A stretch of 64,000 bases of DNA from Sporosarcina sp. P34 (GCF_002743375.1 NZ_PDZC01000004.1:62001-126000), one strand, 5' to 3'. Shown: positions 17,595 to 26,638, counted from the stretch's first letter. Notes: generated by a model not told the origin, from the sequence alone. Numbers and translations are program-made.

Positions 17595-18272
17595 TCACTT
17601 GGTCGTTTTCGCCCAATCTATCGGCTCTTCTCCCCACTCGCGTAAATACTCATTCGTTTTAGTAAACGGCCTACTGCCAAAGAATCCTCTAGATGCACTA
17701 AATGGACTTGGGTGAGGCGATTCAATAATTGCATGGCGTCTGCGGTTGATCAATGCCGTTTTTTCCTGTGCATGTCTTCCCCATAAAATGAAGACGATTG
17801 GTGCACTGCGCATCGATAGTTTACGAATAACTTCGTCCGTAAAGAGTTCCCAACCTTTCCCACGGTGCGAAGCGGCTGCCCCTTCGCGTACAGTGAGTAC
17901 AGTATTCAATAATAATACACCTTGTTCGGCCCACCCTGTCAACGTTCCTTCAGTCGGGACGTCAATTCCAACATCTGACGATAGTTCTTTGAAGATATTA
18001 CGTAAACTCGGTGGCACTTTCACGCCAGGCTGGACAGAAAAACTCATACCATGAGCCTGTTTTGGTCCATGATATGGATCCTGGCCTAAAATCACGACTT
18101 TGACATCTCGAAAAGGCGTCAATTTAAAAGCTGTCCACATATCAGACATTTGCGGATAGACGATGTGATTTGTATATTCTTCGCGAAGAAAAGTACGCAA
18201 TTCCTGATAATACGGTTTGTCGAATTCATCTTCTAGTATGTGATCCCAATCATTACGAAATTCTGCTACCAT
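17595..18272 (-). CDS. ung: Uracil-DNA glycosylase (family 1)
   Basis: Excises uracil from DNA in base-excision repair. About 225 residues, normal for Ung. The water-activating motif GQDPYHG and the leucine-loop motif [13 protein letters not shown] are intact, as is [10 protein letters not shown] chose the ATG at 18272, 8 bases after AAGGAG; the in-frame GTG at 18281 overlaps the stop of the upstream gene and is less likely. It is co-directional with the DUF4230 gene upstream and the small Cys gene downstream. Confidence 0.96.
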   Translation of the reverse strand: MVAEFRNDWDHILEDEFDKPYYQELRTFLREEYTNHIVYPQMSDMWTAFKLTPFRDVKVVILGQDPYHGPKQAHGMSFSVQPGVKVPPSLRNIFKELSSDVGIDVPTEGTLTGWAEQGVLLLNTVLTVREGAAASHRGKGWELFTDEVIRKLSMRSAPIVFILWGRHAQEKTALINRRRHAIIESPHPSPFSASRGFFGSRPFTKTNEYLREWGEEPIDWAKTTK

Positions 18273-18277
18273 ATGCA

Positions 18278-19033
18278 TCACTCCTTAAACTCAATATCTA
18301 GTTGATAGCCTGCAAATGAAAACATGTCTTTTAGCGTTTTTACTGCATTTTGCTCTGCGGATTCTAGGACACCTTGTGCAGATGCCTCTTCCATTATTAA
18401 CGTTTTGGCTTCATTCGCTAGCTCATAGCCTTCTTTAATACCTGCTTTTCCACGGAATAATCCTTCTACAGAATAGACTTCTACTTTATCGAAGTACAGT
18501 TCTGCACCACCGAGGAATTCAGCTTTCGGTATCATCAGCTCAATACGTTTTTTGTCTTCATCCACTCGCATATCTTGCTCGGTGATTTCACTAAGATCAA
18601 TCCCGGCTTTGACGGAACCTGGAATGACTACTAATAAATTCCGCTTCGTCCCAGGAAAATTGACACCGATGTTTTTACCGAATAATTCATTGTCGGTGCG
18701 TTTGACAAGCACTTTGGAGTAAGCTTCTGCCGTTGTCAGTTCCTGGAGCTCTTGGACACGCTCGACAAATGCCGTCTTTTGTTCTGAAAAAGTAGAACCC
18801 AATTGAATTAAATAAAAGCCTGCGATTGGCAGGGTAATAAGTGCGGCGACTACTAGTAGAATGACTAAAATATATGCTTTTCTCCACGAAGTCCATAAAG
18901 TAAAAGCGAGCTCGAGAATTCCTCCCCTTCGCTTACGTTGGGTCTTTTTCCGTCCAGCGAATGTCACAGCTGATTGGGCATTAGCTTCCGTCCATTCCTT
19001 CTTCTCTCTTTTAGACGATTCATGCTTACTCAT
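18278..19033 (-). CDS. Membrane-anchored DUF4230 protein
   Basis: 251 residues. A basic, Lys/Arg-rich cytoplasmic N-terminus (about 1-50) is followed by one transmembrane segment (about 53-78, [20 protein letters not shown]) and an extracellular domain with the DUF4230 pattern ([58 protein letters not shown]). Function unknown. It is first in the ung group; GAGAGGATG precedes the ATG. The stop is a few bases before the ung start. Confidence 0.82.
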   Translation of the reverse strand: MSKHESSKREKKEWTEANAQSAVTFAGRKKTQRKRRGGILELAFTLWTSWRKAYILVILLVVAALITLPIAGFYLIQLGSTFSEQKTAFVERVQELQELTTAEAYSKVLVKRTDNELFGKNIGVNFPGTKRNLLVVIPGSVKAGIDLSEITEQDMRVDEDKKRIELMIPKAEFLGGAELYFDKVEVYSVEGLFRGKAGIKEGYELANEAKTLIMEEASAQGVLESAEQNAVKTLKDMFSFAGYQLDIEFKE

Positions 19034-19178
19034 GGCTCACATCCTCTCGTTTGTTCCAACACTCCGTTTCTATTTATACGTTCTGTCGAATAATAAGTTT
19101 CATTGGCAAGATTTGTACGTATTACAAGCATTCTAGACTTTCATCATACCTGAATTGTTTGTATTTCGACAATTCGTT

Positions 19179-19211
19179 GTATACTATACGTAACAACAAA
19201 ATATAGTATAC
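19179..19211. promoter_or_regulatory. Inverted repeat in the pdxK leader
   Basis: GTATACTATA (19179-19188) and TATAGTATAC (19202-19211) are perfect 10-bp inverted arms with a 13-base loop, just before the pdxK ribosome binding site. The left arm contains a TATACT that could be the -10. It could be an operator or an mRNA hairpin. Confidence 0.5.
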
Positions 19212-19227
19212 GAAGGAGAGAGTTAGT

Positions 19228-20061
19228 ATGTCATTAAAGAAAACGTTGACGATTGCAGGATCAGATACATCAGGTGGCGCAGGAATTCAAGCAGATTTAA
19301 AAACATTTCAAGAGCATGGTACGTACGGTATGACCGCGGTGACAGTGATTGTCACTATGGATCCCGATCAGAATTGGTCACATAATGTCTACTCATTGCC
19401 GATCGATGTCGTAAAAGCCCAATTGAAAACAGCGTTATCTACTGGAATCGATGCGATCAAAACCGGCATGCTGAGCACGGAAGAAGTTATTCAAACAGCG
19501 GGCCAGGCAATTGATGAATCTGGTTTGGACCATGTCGTGATCGACCCTGTCATGGTGTGTAAAGGTGAGGATGAAGTATTGAATCCTGGGAATACGGATG
19601 CAATGATTACCTATCTCCTACCAAAAGCAGAAATCGTCACACCAAATTTATTCGAAGCGGGACAATTAGCTTCTATGAAAACACCGAAAACAATAGATGA
19701 CATGAAAGTGGCAGCACAGAAAATTCATGAACTCGGCGCTCGTAATGTCGTGATTAAAGGTGGTAAACAACTCGATCATGAAGAAGCCGTCGATTTGTTT
19801 TACGACGGTTCGACGTTTACGTTACTGAAATCAGAAAGATCCGATACCTATCATAATCACGGAGCGGGTTGTACATTTGCAGCTGCTATTACAGCAAATT
19901 TGGCGAACGGGTTGTCGATCAAAGACGCAGTCATTCAAGCAAAGCAGTTTGTCACAGCAGCCATTGCGCACGGTTGGAAGCTCAATGAGTATGTAGGACC
20001 TGTTATGCACGGCGCGAAAAATCAATTCGACGTGCCACAAGTAAGATTGCAGGAAGTATGA
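19228..20061 (+). CDS. pdxK: Pyridoxal/hydroxymethylpyrimidine kinase (PdxK/ThiD type)
   Basis: Ribokinase-family kinase of 277 residues. TIAGSDTSGGAGIQADLKTF is the ThiD/PdxK N-terminal motif, HVVIDPVMVCKG the middle one, and NHGAGCTFAAA holds the anion hole and the Cys characteristic of the Bacillus PdxK that phosphorylates pyridoxal as well as HMP. Position beside the ung group matches B. subtilis pdxK (ywdB). The ATG has GAAGGAGAG upstream. ThiD remains an alternative name. Confidence 0.88.
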   Translation: MSLKKTLTIAGSDTSGGAGIQADLKTFQEHGTYGMTAVTVIVTMDPDQNWSHNVYSLPIDVVKAQLKTALSTGIDAIKTGMLSTEEVIQTAGQAIDESGLDHVVIDPVMVCKGEDEVLNPGNTDAMITYLLPKAEIVTPNLFEAGQLASMKTPKTIDDMKVAAQKIHELGARNVVIKGGKQLDHEEAVDLFYDGSTFTLLKSERSDTYHNHGAGCTFAAAITANLANGLSIKDAVIQAKQFVTAAIAHGWKLNEYVGPVMHGAKNQFDVPQVRLQEV

Positions 20062-20187
20062 TGAATGCTTATAAGTCAGATGTATTCCTGACTTATAAGC
20101 CGTCTAATCGCATTCAAACTGCAATATCTATATAATACTAACTAGAAAGATTGCAACGAAATGCCTGCAAGATTTAGGAGGGTGAGT

Positions 20188-20538
20188 ATGGAAACGGTTG
20201 ACGTGAAACATTTACAGGAGTTACTGGACTCCTTTGCCAATAAAGATGTCTACATACATTTAGAAACGACAAATGGATCGTATGCTTCTCATTTTCAAGA
20301 AGGATTTTTTAATGCCGGCGCATTTATTCGTAATGTCATTATCCGTTACGAACTTGGTAAGGTGACGGGCGAATCCCCACACCGTATCGGTTTAAAATTG
20401 CCGAGTGGTTGGATTTACGCACAAGGGATCACGCACTATACAGTTGACGAACATCATCGTTTACTGATGGCGGGACTCGGACCTGATGGAAAGCTAGCGG
20501 TAGCGCTTGAAATTAGCGAAACCCCATTTACTTATTAA
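20188..20538 (+). CDS. yojF: YojF family protein (DUF1806)
   Basis: A 116-residue cytoplasmic protein of the DUF1806/YojF family. It shows VYIHLETTNGSYASHF, GAFIRNVIIRYE and GLKLPSGWIYAQGITHYTVD. Function unknown, but it is encoded next to bshB2 in Bacillus, suggesting a link to bacillithiol. The ATG at 20188 follows AGGAGGG; an earlier in-frame ATG has no binding site. The gene ends 16 bases before bshB2, so the two are co-transcribed. Confidence 0.88.
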   Translation: METVDVKHLQELLDSFANKDVYIHLETTNGSYASHFQEGFFNAGAFIRNVIIRYELGKVTGESPHRIGLKLPSGWIYAQGITHYTVDEHHRLLMAGLGPDGKLAVALEISETPFTY

Positions 20539-20554
20539 GAAAGGAGATTTTTTG

Positions 20555-21226
20555 ATGTTGCAAAAAGAACGACACGTACTCGTTGTCTTCCCTCATCCTG
20601 ATGATGAATCATTCGGTAGCGCTGGAACGATTGCACAATATATTGAAATGGGCGTACCCGTTACGTATGCTTGCTTGACACTTGGCGAAATGGGGCGAAA
20701 TCTAGGAAATCCTCCTTTCGCAAACCGTGAAACACTACCACAAATCCGCAAACAAGAGTTGCTAGATGCGTGTGATGCGATGGGATTGACAGATTTACGT
20801 ATGATGGGACTGCGCGACAAAACAATAGAATTTGAAGATCCAGAAAAACTGGTTAAAATGATGACTGACCTCATGGATGAATTACATCCTTCATTGGTCA
20901 TCTCTTTCCACCCAACGCTTGCTGTACACCCCGACCACAACGCAACGGGCGTAGCTGTGATTGAAGCGATGAGTCGTATGCCGGAAGCGAATCGACCGGT
21001 ACTGTACACGAAAGCTTTCGATAATGATACATTGAACCAACTCGGTGAGCCGCATGTTGTGCATCATACACCTGACGTAGCAGATAAAAAGATTGCCGCT
21101 TTACGTGCACATGCCTCCCAGACGGTTTGGATGCTACCCGACATGGAAAAACGATGGGCTGCAAACGATAAGGATGCACTTGACTGGTTATATAACGAAG
21201 CATTTTATATTCATGATTTCACGTAA
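20555..21226 (+). CDS. bshB2: Bacillithiol biosynthesis deacetylase BshB2
   Basis: A PIG-L/LmbE-family zinc deacetylase of 223 residues that removes acetyl from GlcNAc-malate to give GlcN-malate in bacillithiol synthesis. The zinc motif HPDDE (14-18) and the later HPDH are present, as are CLTLGEMGRN and LRMMGLRDKT. It may also act as a bacillithiol-S-conjugate amidase. The start ATG has AAGGAG 8 bases upstream. It is in an operon with yojF as in B. subtilis (yojFG). A terminator overlaps its end. Confidence 0.93.
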   Translation: MLQKERHVLVVFPHPDDESFGSAGTIAQYIEMGVPVTYACLTLGEMGRNLGNPPFANRETLPQIRKQELLDACDAMGLTDLRMMGLRDKTIEFEDPEKLVKMMTDLMDELHPSLVISFHPTLAVHPDHNATGVAVIEAMSRMPEANRPVLYTKAFDNDTLNQLGEPHVVHHTPDVADKKIAALRAHASQTVWMLPDMEKRWAANDKDALDWLYNEAFYIHDFT

Positions 21227-21252
21227 AAAACCGCAAATCTGCGGTTTTTTTT
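21225..21252. terminator. Bidirectional terminator after bshB2
   Basis: AAAAAACCGCAAATCTGCGGTTTTTTTT: the stem CCGCA/TGCGG is flanked by long A and T runs, serving bshB2 and the convergent ATPase gene. Confidence 0.88.
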
Positions 21253-21267
21253 GTATCGTATACAAAG

Positions 21268-22386
21268 TCACTTCTCTTCAATAGCTTTAATAAAAGCATA
21301 AACATCCTGCAACTTCTTCTCAAACACTTCCACGTTTAATGCACGATCCATTTGGATTCTTACGTTATTTTGTGATTGTACAGCGATTTGCATCTGGCTT
21401 CCTGCTTCCTTAATTACCGTTTGATAACGGTGTCGTATATCATCGATTTGTCTCTCAGCTTCTTCATCTTCCGCACATAATGGCACAATATCCACTAATT
21501 CATCGCGAGGACTTTCCGCGTCGTAGGCATGAGGTTGCGTCGCATCGAACAGGCACACCGATATCTCAGGAAACAGTACTAAGTCGATACTTGCGGGATC
21601 CAATCCACACCAACCGTATAACACATCGAGCCCACGTCGCTGCGCTTCGTCTCCTAACGCCCGCATCATCGTCGACTTGCCTGTGCCCGGTAAGCCCTTG
21701 ATCAGAAAGCGACGTTTCGTACGTTTCGTGATAGACGGGATGAAATCATGTGCGCTGCCAGCTGATAATGAACCGACAATTCGATGCGAGACATGAGCTG
21801 TTTTTGTTAATTCAATTGTTCCAAATAATTCTCGCTTTAATTCTTCCGCAATCTCTTCGTGGCGGGGCCAATCCATGCGTGCGATATTCACTGCTTCCCA
21901 TTCGTCATGAATCGCTTTTGCTCGTTTTAACTCTTTCAATGATTGACCAAAACGTGTTTTCTCTTCTTTCAACAAAGCACTCACCTCATCATGCCGTCCG
22001 AGTAGCTGATCTTGATGATAGACGTCATAAAAACAAAAGACTTTATGGCGGTTGCCAAGATCTGTCGGCTCGAAGGAAATCGGATGGGATGCTTGCAAGA
22101 TGAAAAGTTCTAGACCTTTAACGAAAAGCGCATCGGTTTTATCCACATGTCCAGGATTCATGAATCGATCCACACTATAGCCCTTGTTGACAAAATAGAC
22201 CGCCAAGTCATTGAGCACTTGCGATAAGGAATGCGTAGGCAAACACTTCAAAAATATCGTCTTTTTTGACTCCGTAAGCAACTCTTCATACTTATGTTGC
22301 ACGCCTTGTCCTGTATAAGCCGTCCCCATGTATTCTGTAATATGTCCGCGTATATTGATCACCCTTTCTTTCTTCATTTTCATCAT
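21268..22386 (-). CDS. P-loop ATPase with a degenerate duplicated N-terminal half
   Basis: A 372-residue soluble protein similar to uncharacterised Bacillus nucleoside-kinase-like ATPases. The C-terminal half has an intact Walker A (IKGLPGTGKSTMMRALGD, about 229-246) followed by YGWCGLDPASIDLVLFPEIS and CLFDATQPHAYD. The N-terminal half repeats the layout with a broken P-loop (FLKCLPTHSLSQVLNDLA), then NPGHVDKTDALFVKGLELFI and LQASHPISF, indicating an internal duplication in which only the second copy kept nucleotide binding. The first in-frame ATGs have no clear binding site; a start slightly downstream is possible. Substrate unknown. Confidence 0.78.
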   Translation of the reverse strand: MMKMKKERVINIRGHITEYMGTAYTGQGVQHKYEELLTESKKTIFLKCLPTHSLSQVLNDLAVYFVNKGYSVDRFMNPGHVDKTDALFVKGLELFILQASHPISFEPTDLGNRHKVFCFYDVYHQDQLLGRHDEVSALLKEEKTRFGQSLKELKRAKAIHDEWEAVNIARMDWPRHEEIAEELKRELFGTIELTKTAHVSHRIVGSLSAGSAHDFIPSITKRTKRRFLIKGLPGTGKSTMMRALGDEAQRRGLDVLYGWCGLDPASIDLVLFPEISVCLFDATQPHAYDAESPRDELVDIVPLCAEDEEAERQIDDIRHRYQTVIKEAGSQMQIAVQSQNNVRIQMDRALNVEVFEKKLQDVYAFIKAIEEK

Positions 22387-22639
22387 ATGTATAGGAAAAT
22401 AAAAAAATCACAGCCGGGTAGGCTAACGGGTTCGGTTAATGGGGAGAAAACGCATAAACGCAACTGAATTAGTTAACCAATTAGCATATGATTTAAACAA
22501 CAATTAACAGTGGAAAAGCAAATAACAAAGCACAGTTCTGCATTTCGTCTGTGCGTTTTACTTGTCATATATTCTTGATAGGATTCGCGTAGTATTCACT
22601 CTGCCATTGCACCCGATGATTGAACAAAAGATAAAATAT
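22387..22639. other. Intergenic region with no recognised gene
   Basis: Apart from a possible weak hairpin near 22533-22558 (GCACAG ... CTGTGC) that could end the CPBP gene, and a 22-codon frame from 22439 without a binding site, I see nothing here. Confidence 0.4.
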
Positions 22640-23518
22640 TTATTTATTATCTAATTTTCTTTCGCGCAGTTTTACCTGTTCCTCTGGACATTCTAGTTTC
22701 ACTTTCCCGAGACCTTGCGCTTTGAAAAAAACCATCAGGAATGATACAAAGAACTCCATTGCAAAGACAACGAATACCACCCACTGAATATCCAACTCCA
22801 AATACCCATCGCTTCCAATATATACAACTAATCCAATGCATCCGTTGAACCAAGCATGGCTAAAGATAGTAAGAAACAAATTTTTAGTTTTGGTATAGAT
22901 AGTCGTCAAACTAAAACTTAAAATGATGGCTAATAGCGTATAGGTGCCGAATGACAAGGCACTTTGTATTGTTCCTTCAATAAACCACAAAGGTATATGC
23001 CAAAGACTCCAGATCACCCCCACTATGAAAACAGAAGGTATGTAAGTGAATATCTTTTCTAACTGAGGTTGCAAGTAACCGCGCCACCCCACTTCTTCCA
23101 ATCCGCCACCTATCATAAAGAGTGGCAAATTAATTAGCATATAGAGAAATGCGATAGATTCATTCACTCCAAAAGCAATCCAAACCATGATTAAACGCCA
23201 CGCTGTATAAAAAAGGAAAATCCACCATCCGCTTTTACTTGGCTTTGGACCTATAATAAACTTCCAAAAAGGGACATCAGTAAATTCTCCTCTAAATTGC
23301 TTACATAAGATAAACGTGGCGATGGGAGGACCAAGAGCACCCAGTAACATAGGAATCCAAAATAAAGGCTCACCGTACCAAAGTGTATCAAAATAGATAT
23401 TTCCTATAATAATTACAGACCACATTGCCCAAGTGATCGAAAACGTATAGAACAGGAACAAGCCAACCTGGATATGCAATATCTTCTTCCCCGTCGATAT
23501 ATAATCGCTTGTGCCCAA
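22640..23518 (-). CDS. CPBP family intramembrane metalloprotease
   Basis: A 292-residue integral membrane protein of the CAAX protease / bacteriocin-processing (Abi) family with about eight hydrophobic segments. The catalytic signature is intact: GGGLEEVGWRGYLQPQLE (Glu 141, Glu 142, Arg 146), WSLWHIPLWF (His 174) and FSHAWFNG (His 221, Asn 225). Substrate unknown; relatives process peptides or give bacteriocin self-immunity, but no bacteriocin genes are near. The start is TTG, 8 bases after GGAGG. It is monocistronic and preceded by an inverted repeat. Confidence 0.9.
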   Translation of the reverse strand: MGTSDYISTGKKILHIQVGLFLFYTFSITWAMWSVIIIGNIYFDTLWYGEPLFWIPMLLGALGPPIATFILCKQFRGEFTDVPFWKFIIGPKPSKSGWWIFLFYTAWRLIMVWIAFGVNESIAFLYMLINLPLFMIGGGLEEVGWRGYLQPQLEKIFTYIPSVFIVGVIWSLWHIPLWFIEGTIQSALSFGTYTLLAIILSFSLTTIYTKTKNLFLTIFSHAWFNGCIGLVVYIGSDGYLELDIQWVVFVVFAMEFFVSFLMVFFKAQGLGKVKLECPEEQVKLRERKLDNK

Positions 23519-23601
23519 CTATCCTACCTCCTTTAAAGCAATCTTTATTATGGTTTGTATTTTAGTGTCTGTTATCTCTTCATCAACTTTCGCTACCCCC
23601 A

Positions 23602-23633
23602 CTATTCGATTAAATGATCTGCTTTTCGAATAG
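23602..23633. promoter_or_regulatory. Inverted repeat upstream of the CPBP gene
   Basis: CTATTCGA (23602-23609) and TCGAATAG (23626-23633) form 8-bp arms separated by 16 bases, about 85 bases upstream of the TTG start. Possibly an operator. A 12-bp palindrome CATAAATTTATG lies further up at 23774-23785. Confidence 0.35.
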
Positions 23634-23860
23634 TCCATCTATTCATAATCTATTATAACAAACAACCTTTTCTATCCTTCAAAGTATTCATTTACTTCGA
23701 ATACATTCTTTTTACGGTAACTATTCTATCCAAACCATTAACGAGTGTTTTAACAAGATAATTAGCAATAGCACATAAATTTATGCGATGCTGTTAACTC
23801 ACATACCAATTATAGTGCGAACCCCTTCGAAAAAAACACCTTAAACATGAATATAGCAAT

Positions 23861-23896
23861 AAAAAAGGGACACCAATTCATTTGCGAATCGTGTCC
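23861..23896 (-). terminator. Intrinsic terminator of the YczE-like gene
   Basis: On the minus strand GGACAC and GTGTCC close a hairpin with an additional ATTCG/GAAT inner stem, followed by C and TTTTTT. Confidence 0.7.
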
Positions 23897-23963
23897 TTGA
23901 ATACTATGTTATTTAATGTTTTCGCACCGTGTACCGTATCCGTTACGAGGAGGCTTATGCTCC

Positions 23964-24602
23964 TTAATAGTGTAATAAAACTTTTTCGTCCGTTTGATGA
24001 GTGATTTTCAATAATATTTTCTTACATTGCGGTAAGGCAATTTGAATGATTTGACCAGAGAAAAGGACGACAACCAATGTACCGATCCCTACAGGTCCAC
24101 CAAGCAAGAAACCGATAAGTGTGGCAATCGCTTCAATCGCGGTCCGTACCAATCGAAGACTCCAACCAAACTTTTCAACAAACAACAGCATCAAGCTATC
24201 CCGAGGTCCAGCCCCCAGATTCGGTGATACATATATTCCTACCCCATAAGATAAGACGAATACACCAGCGATGAAAAAAATAATTTGCACAGTCAATGAA
24301 GTCACATCTGGTAAAAGCCAATTGAAAAAGTCGATAAATAATCCGATGACCAACATATTAAGCCATGTACCTATTCTCGGCCATTCTCTCAAAATAATCG
24401 ATGTCACCGAAATGATAACAAAACCCGATATAATACTCCATGAACCTATCGTTAATCCGAAGTTTTGATACAACCCGAGATGGAGCACGTCCCACGGAGC
24501 AATCCCAAGCCGCTGACCTTTAATCATCAACGAGATGCCAAGCGACATGATCATCATTCCCGCGATGAAAAATATCCATCGCCAAGCTAATAAATTACGC
24601 AT
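23964..24602 (-). CDS. YczE-like integral membrane protein
   Basis: About 212 residues with five to six hydrophobic segments. The repeated signature GISLMIKGQRLGIAPWDVLH and, in the second half, GIYVSPNLGAGPRDSLMLLF is characteristic of the YczE/YyaS family, showing the internal duplication of this fold. Transport substrate is unknown. I prefer the ATG at 24602 over the one 6 bases upstream, which overlaps the AGAAAGAAGAA binding site. It has its own terminator and no obvious operon partner. Confidence 0.85.
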   Translation of the reverse strand: MRNLLAWRWIFFIAGMMIMSLGISLMIKGQRLGIAPWDVLHLGLYQNFGLTIGSWSIISGFVIISVTSIILREWPRIGTWLNMLVIGLFIDFFNWLLPDVTSLTVQIIFFIAGVFVLSYGVGIYVSPNLGAGPRDSLMLLFVEKFGWSLRLVRTAIEAIATLIGFLLGGPVGIGTLVVVLFSGQIIQIALPQCKKILLKITHQTDEKVLLHY

Positions 24603-24678
24603 ATACATTCTTCTTTCTTCTAAATATCAGTGTCCTCATGGATTCATTGTAACAGAAATCAACCAAGTTGCTATGTAC

Positions 24679-25164
24679 TTACTTCACGAGATCACTAAAT
24701 TGTGCTTTTGCAACCCGTGCCAAGTCTTGCGGTGACAATTTCATTTGCAATCCGACTTTGCCCGCACTGACATACATATAATCGAGCGTTTCAGCTTGTT
24801 GGTCAATGAATGTCGGAAATTCACGTTTCATACCGATTGGCGAACAACCGCCACGGACATAACCCGTTTCTTTCGTCAATTCTTTCATAGGTAGCATCTC
24901 GACTTTTTTAAAGCCTGCCGTTTTCGCTGCTTTTTTTAAGTCTAGCTCATCCGACACGGGAATGATAAAGACGAGTAAGTCTGTTTTGCTTGCCATGGCA
25001 ACGAGCGTTTTATAAACGGTAGAAACCGATACATTCGTTTTATTCGCAACGGAAACCCCGTCATTCTGACCGTCATTCGTTTGATAGCTATGAATTTCGT
25101 ATGGAATCTTTTCGCTTTCGATGATGCGAATTGCGTTGGTTTTCGGCAGCTTTTTCTTTGACAT
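24679..25164 (-). CDS. ybaK: Cys-tRNA(Pro) deacylase (YbaK/EbsC type)
   Basis: A 161-residue member of the YbaK/ProX editing family that hydrolyses mischarged Cys-tRNA-Pro in the cytoplasm. TNAIRIIESEKIPYEIHSYQ is the typical N-terminus, VYKTLVA contains the conserved Lys, and GYVRGGCSPIGMKR is the family motif, followed by VSAGKVGLQMKLSPQDL. The start ATG has GGGGAG upstream. Single gene. Confidence 0.92.
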   Translation of the reverse strand: MSKKKLPKTNAIRIIESEKIPYEIHSYQTNDGQNDGVSVANKTNVSVSTVYKTLVAMASKTDLLVFIIPVSDELDLKKAAKTAGFKKVEMLPMKELTKETGYVRGGCSPIGMKREFPTFIDQQAETLDYMYVSAGKVGLQMKLSPQDLARVAKAQFSDLVK

Positions 25165-25221
25165 AAGTAGTACTCCCCTTCTCTTTACTTTAGTAGAAAG
25201 CTAGTAGAATATATAATGTGG

Positions 25222-25258
25222 AAAAAGCCCATTTCACTGGATTCCAGCAAAACGGGCT
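25222..25258 (-). terminator. Intrinsic terminator of the gene at 25279-25848
   Basis: On the minus strand GCCCGTTT ... AAATGGGC encloses CTGGAATCCAG and is followed by TTTTTC. Confidence 0.8.
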
Positions 25259-25278
25259 TCGTTTTCAAACGAATCAGA

Positions 25279-25848
25279 TCAAATGCTGATATGTAGTTGT
25301 GGCTGATCCATGTCGTACTGATTCATTCTGGCTTGATTTTGTACTTGATAGAGAGTAAATGCATGACTATATTGTTGTTGCATACGATTCGGTCTAGTAG
25401 TTGCTGCGGTACTGTCGACGCTACTCATGAGATCACGGATAGTTTTGGCCCGATTATGTAACGCTAATTGGAGTTCAGCTTGTGTGATTTTCGCAGATGC
25501 ATTGCTCGCTAGCTGATAATCCGCTGTTGTTGGTGGTGATTCAGAGTATGCCTCTTTGCGGACTTTACGCCACAAATCAATCGTTTCATCCAAGTTATTA
25601 CCGAGTGGAATCGAGATATTCTTCATCTGTCCCGCACCAAGCTTGTGGAAGTCTTTTTGCATGTCTTCCGATTTTTCAATTGGTTGCGGGTTTCCGCGCA
25701 GTAATGCGACCAGTTCATCTTTGGTCTTTTGCGCTAGTTCACGAAATTCTGTTTGTCGTTCATAAGCATTTTCGGCATTCTTTCTCCGGATTGCGTCATA
25801 CCGCTGTAGTTGTTCGGCGGCGCTTGCAAACCCTATTACAGCATTCAT
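25279..25848 (-). CDS. Unrecognised small helical protein
   Basis: I do not recognise this 189-residue protein. It is soluble, mostly helical and Gln/Ala-rich, with no signal peptide or membrane segment. Conspicuous segments are FASAAEQLQRYDAIRRKNAE, KLGAGQMKNISIPLGNNLDE, TIDLWRKVRKEAYSESPPT and ASNASAKITQAELQLALHNR, ending with a Gln/Met/Asn-rich tail (NRMQQQYSHAFTLYQVQNQA). The pattern of alternating helices recalls structural or scaffold proteins rather than an enzyme; this is only an impression. The ATG at 25848 has GGAGGT 6 bases upstream, and a hairpin terminator follows, so it is very likely a real single-gene unit. Confidence 0.8.
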   Translation of the reverse strand: MNAVIGFASAAEQLQRYDAIRRKNAENAYERQTEFRELAQKTKDELVALLRGNPQPIEKSEDMQKDFHKLGAGQMKNISIPLGNNLDETIDLWRKVRKEAYSESPPTTADYQLASNASAKITQAELQLALHNRAKTIRDLMSSVDSTAATTRPNRMQQQYSHAFTLYQVQNQARMNQYDMDQPQLHISI

Positions 25849-26165
25849 GGTATCCACCTCCGAATAGGAATTTTCGATATGTACAGCTAGTATAACTAGT
25901 TTACGCAGTAGCGCGTGAACTGCCAATCCATCAAAAGATTGGATTCGCGCGGGTTGGTGTTTCCATTTTATCCTCTAGGTACGCATTTCATACTAGATGG
26001 ATATGCGAGCCGGGCGGTATTTACTAGTGTTTGTTATGGGAATATGTGTAGTATGAGTACCCTTTTTCATATGTGGCCAAACACCACCGCACGCCGGTTA
26101 ATGTTGTGTGTGGTGGAAAGTGCCGAATTTCAAGATCGAATGGTGTTTGATGAATAGTTAGTTAG
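25849..26165. other. Intergenic region upstream of the unrecognised gene
   Basis: This stretch should hold the promoter of the gene ending at 25279. I see no convincing gene; a plus-strand frame from 25915 has no binding site and is rich in unlikely residues. Confidence 0.4.
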
Positions 26166-26171
26166 CGCATG

Positions 26172-26604
26172 GGATTGAAGCTCCAGCTGGGGACGCTTTC
26201 CGGAGGGCGTGGCCCGAGCCGCTTCCCTCGCTTTCAGCTCAGTCCAGGGTCTCGAACTCACGCTGATCCTCCCGGAGTCGCCCCAGCTTCCGCTTCAATC
26301 CTACGTTGATAGTTGAGATACGGAGATTCATCACTGAAGATAGTGTGTGAATTGTTATAGGCATTGAACTTAGTTAAGTTCAAGTGCAGATCAAATACAA
26401 TTTCTAATCACTTACTGTCGGTAGTATTTGAATTAGTAAAGCCCTTGAACTCGTTTAGGTTCAAGGGCTTGGTTCATATATAGAAACGATTTCAATCCTA
26501 ACTTTACTGTATAACAATACGCATCACTTACTCATATCACGAGGGATTGACGCGTAGGATGGGGACTTAGGAAAGCGTTCCCTCCGAAGCGCAATCGCTA
26601 GCCC
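26172..26604. repeat. Composite palindromic element, copy 3 (short hairpin B)
   Basis: Hairpin A (26172-26301) runs from GGATTGAAGCTCCAGCTGGG to CGCTTCAATCC with inner GGGCGTGGCCCGAGCCGC. The spacer contains a hairpin, GCCCTTGAACTCG and GGTTCAAGGGC. Hairpin B (about 26543-26604) is reduced to GGGATTGACGCGTAGGATGG and CCTCCGAAGCGCAATC with the inner modules lost. It lies upstream of the unrecognised gene and downstream of the antiporter gene. Confidence 0.87.
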
Positions 26605-26638
26605 CAACACTATTGCAACATAATTCACTTCCATCCAC

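Noticed and set aside
22439..22507. A 22-codon frame (MGRKRINATELVNQLAYDLN...)
   Set aside because: Too short and without a convincing ribosome binding site; could be a remnant but cannot be supported.
25915..26157. Possible 80-residue plus-strand protein
   Set aside because: No ribosome binding site, unusual composition, and it lies in the promoter region of a divergent real gene.
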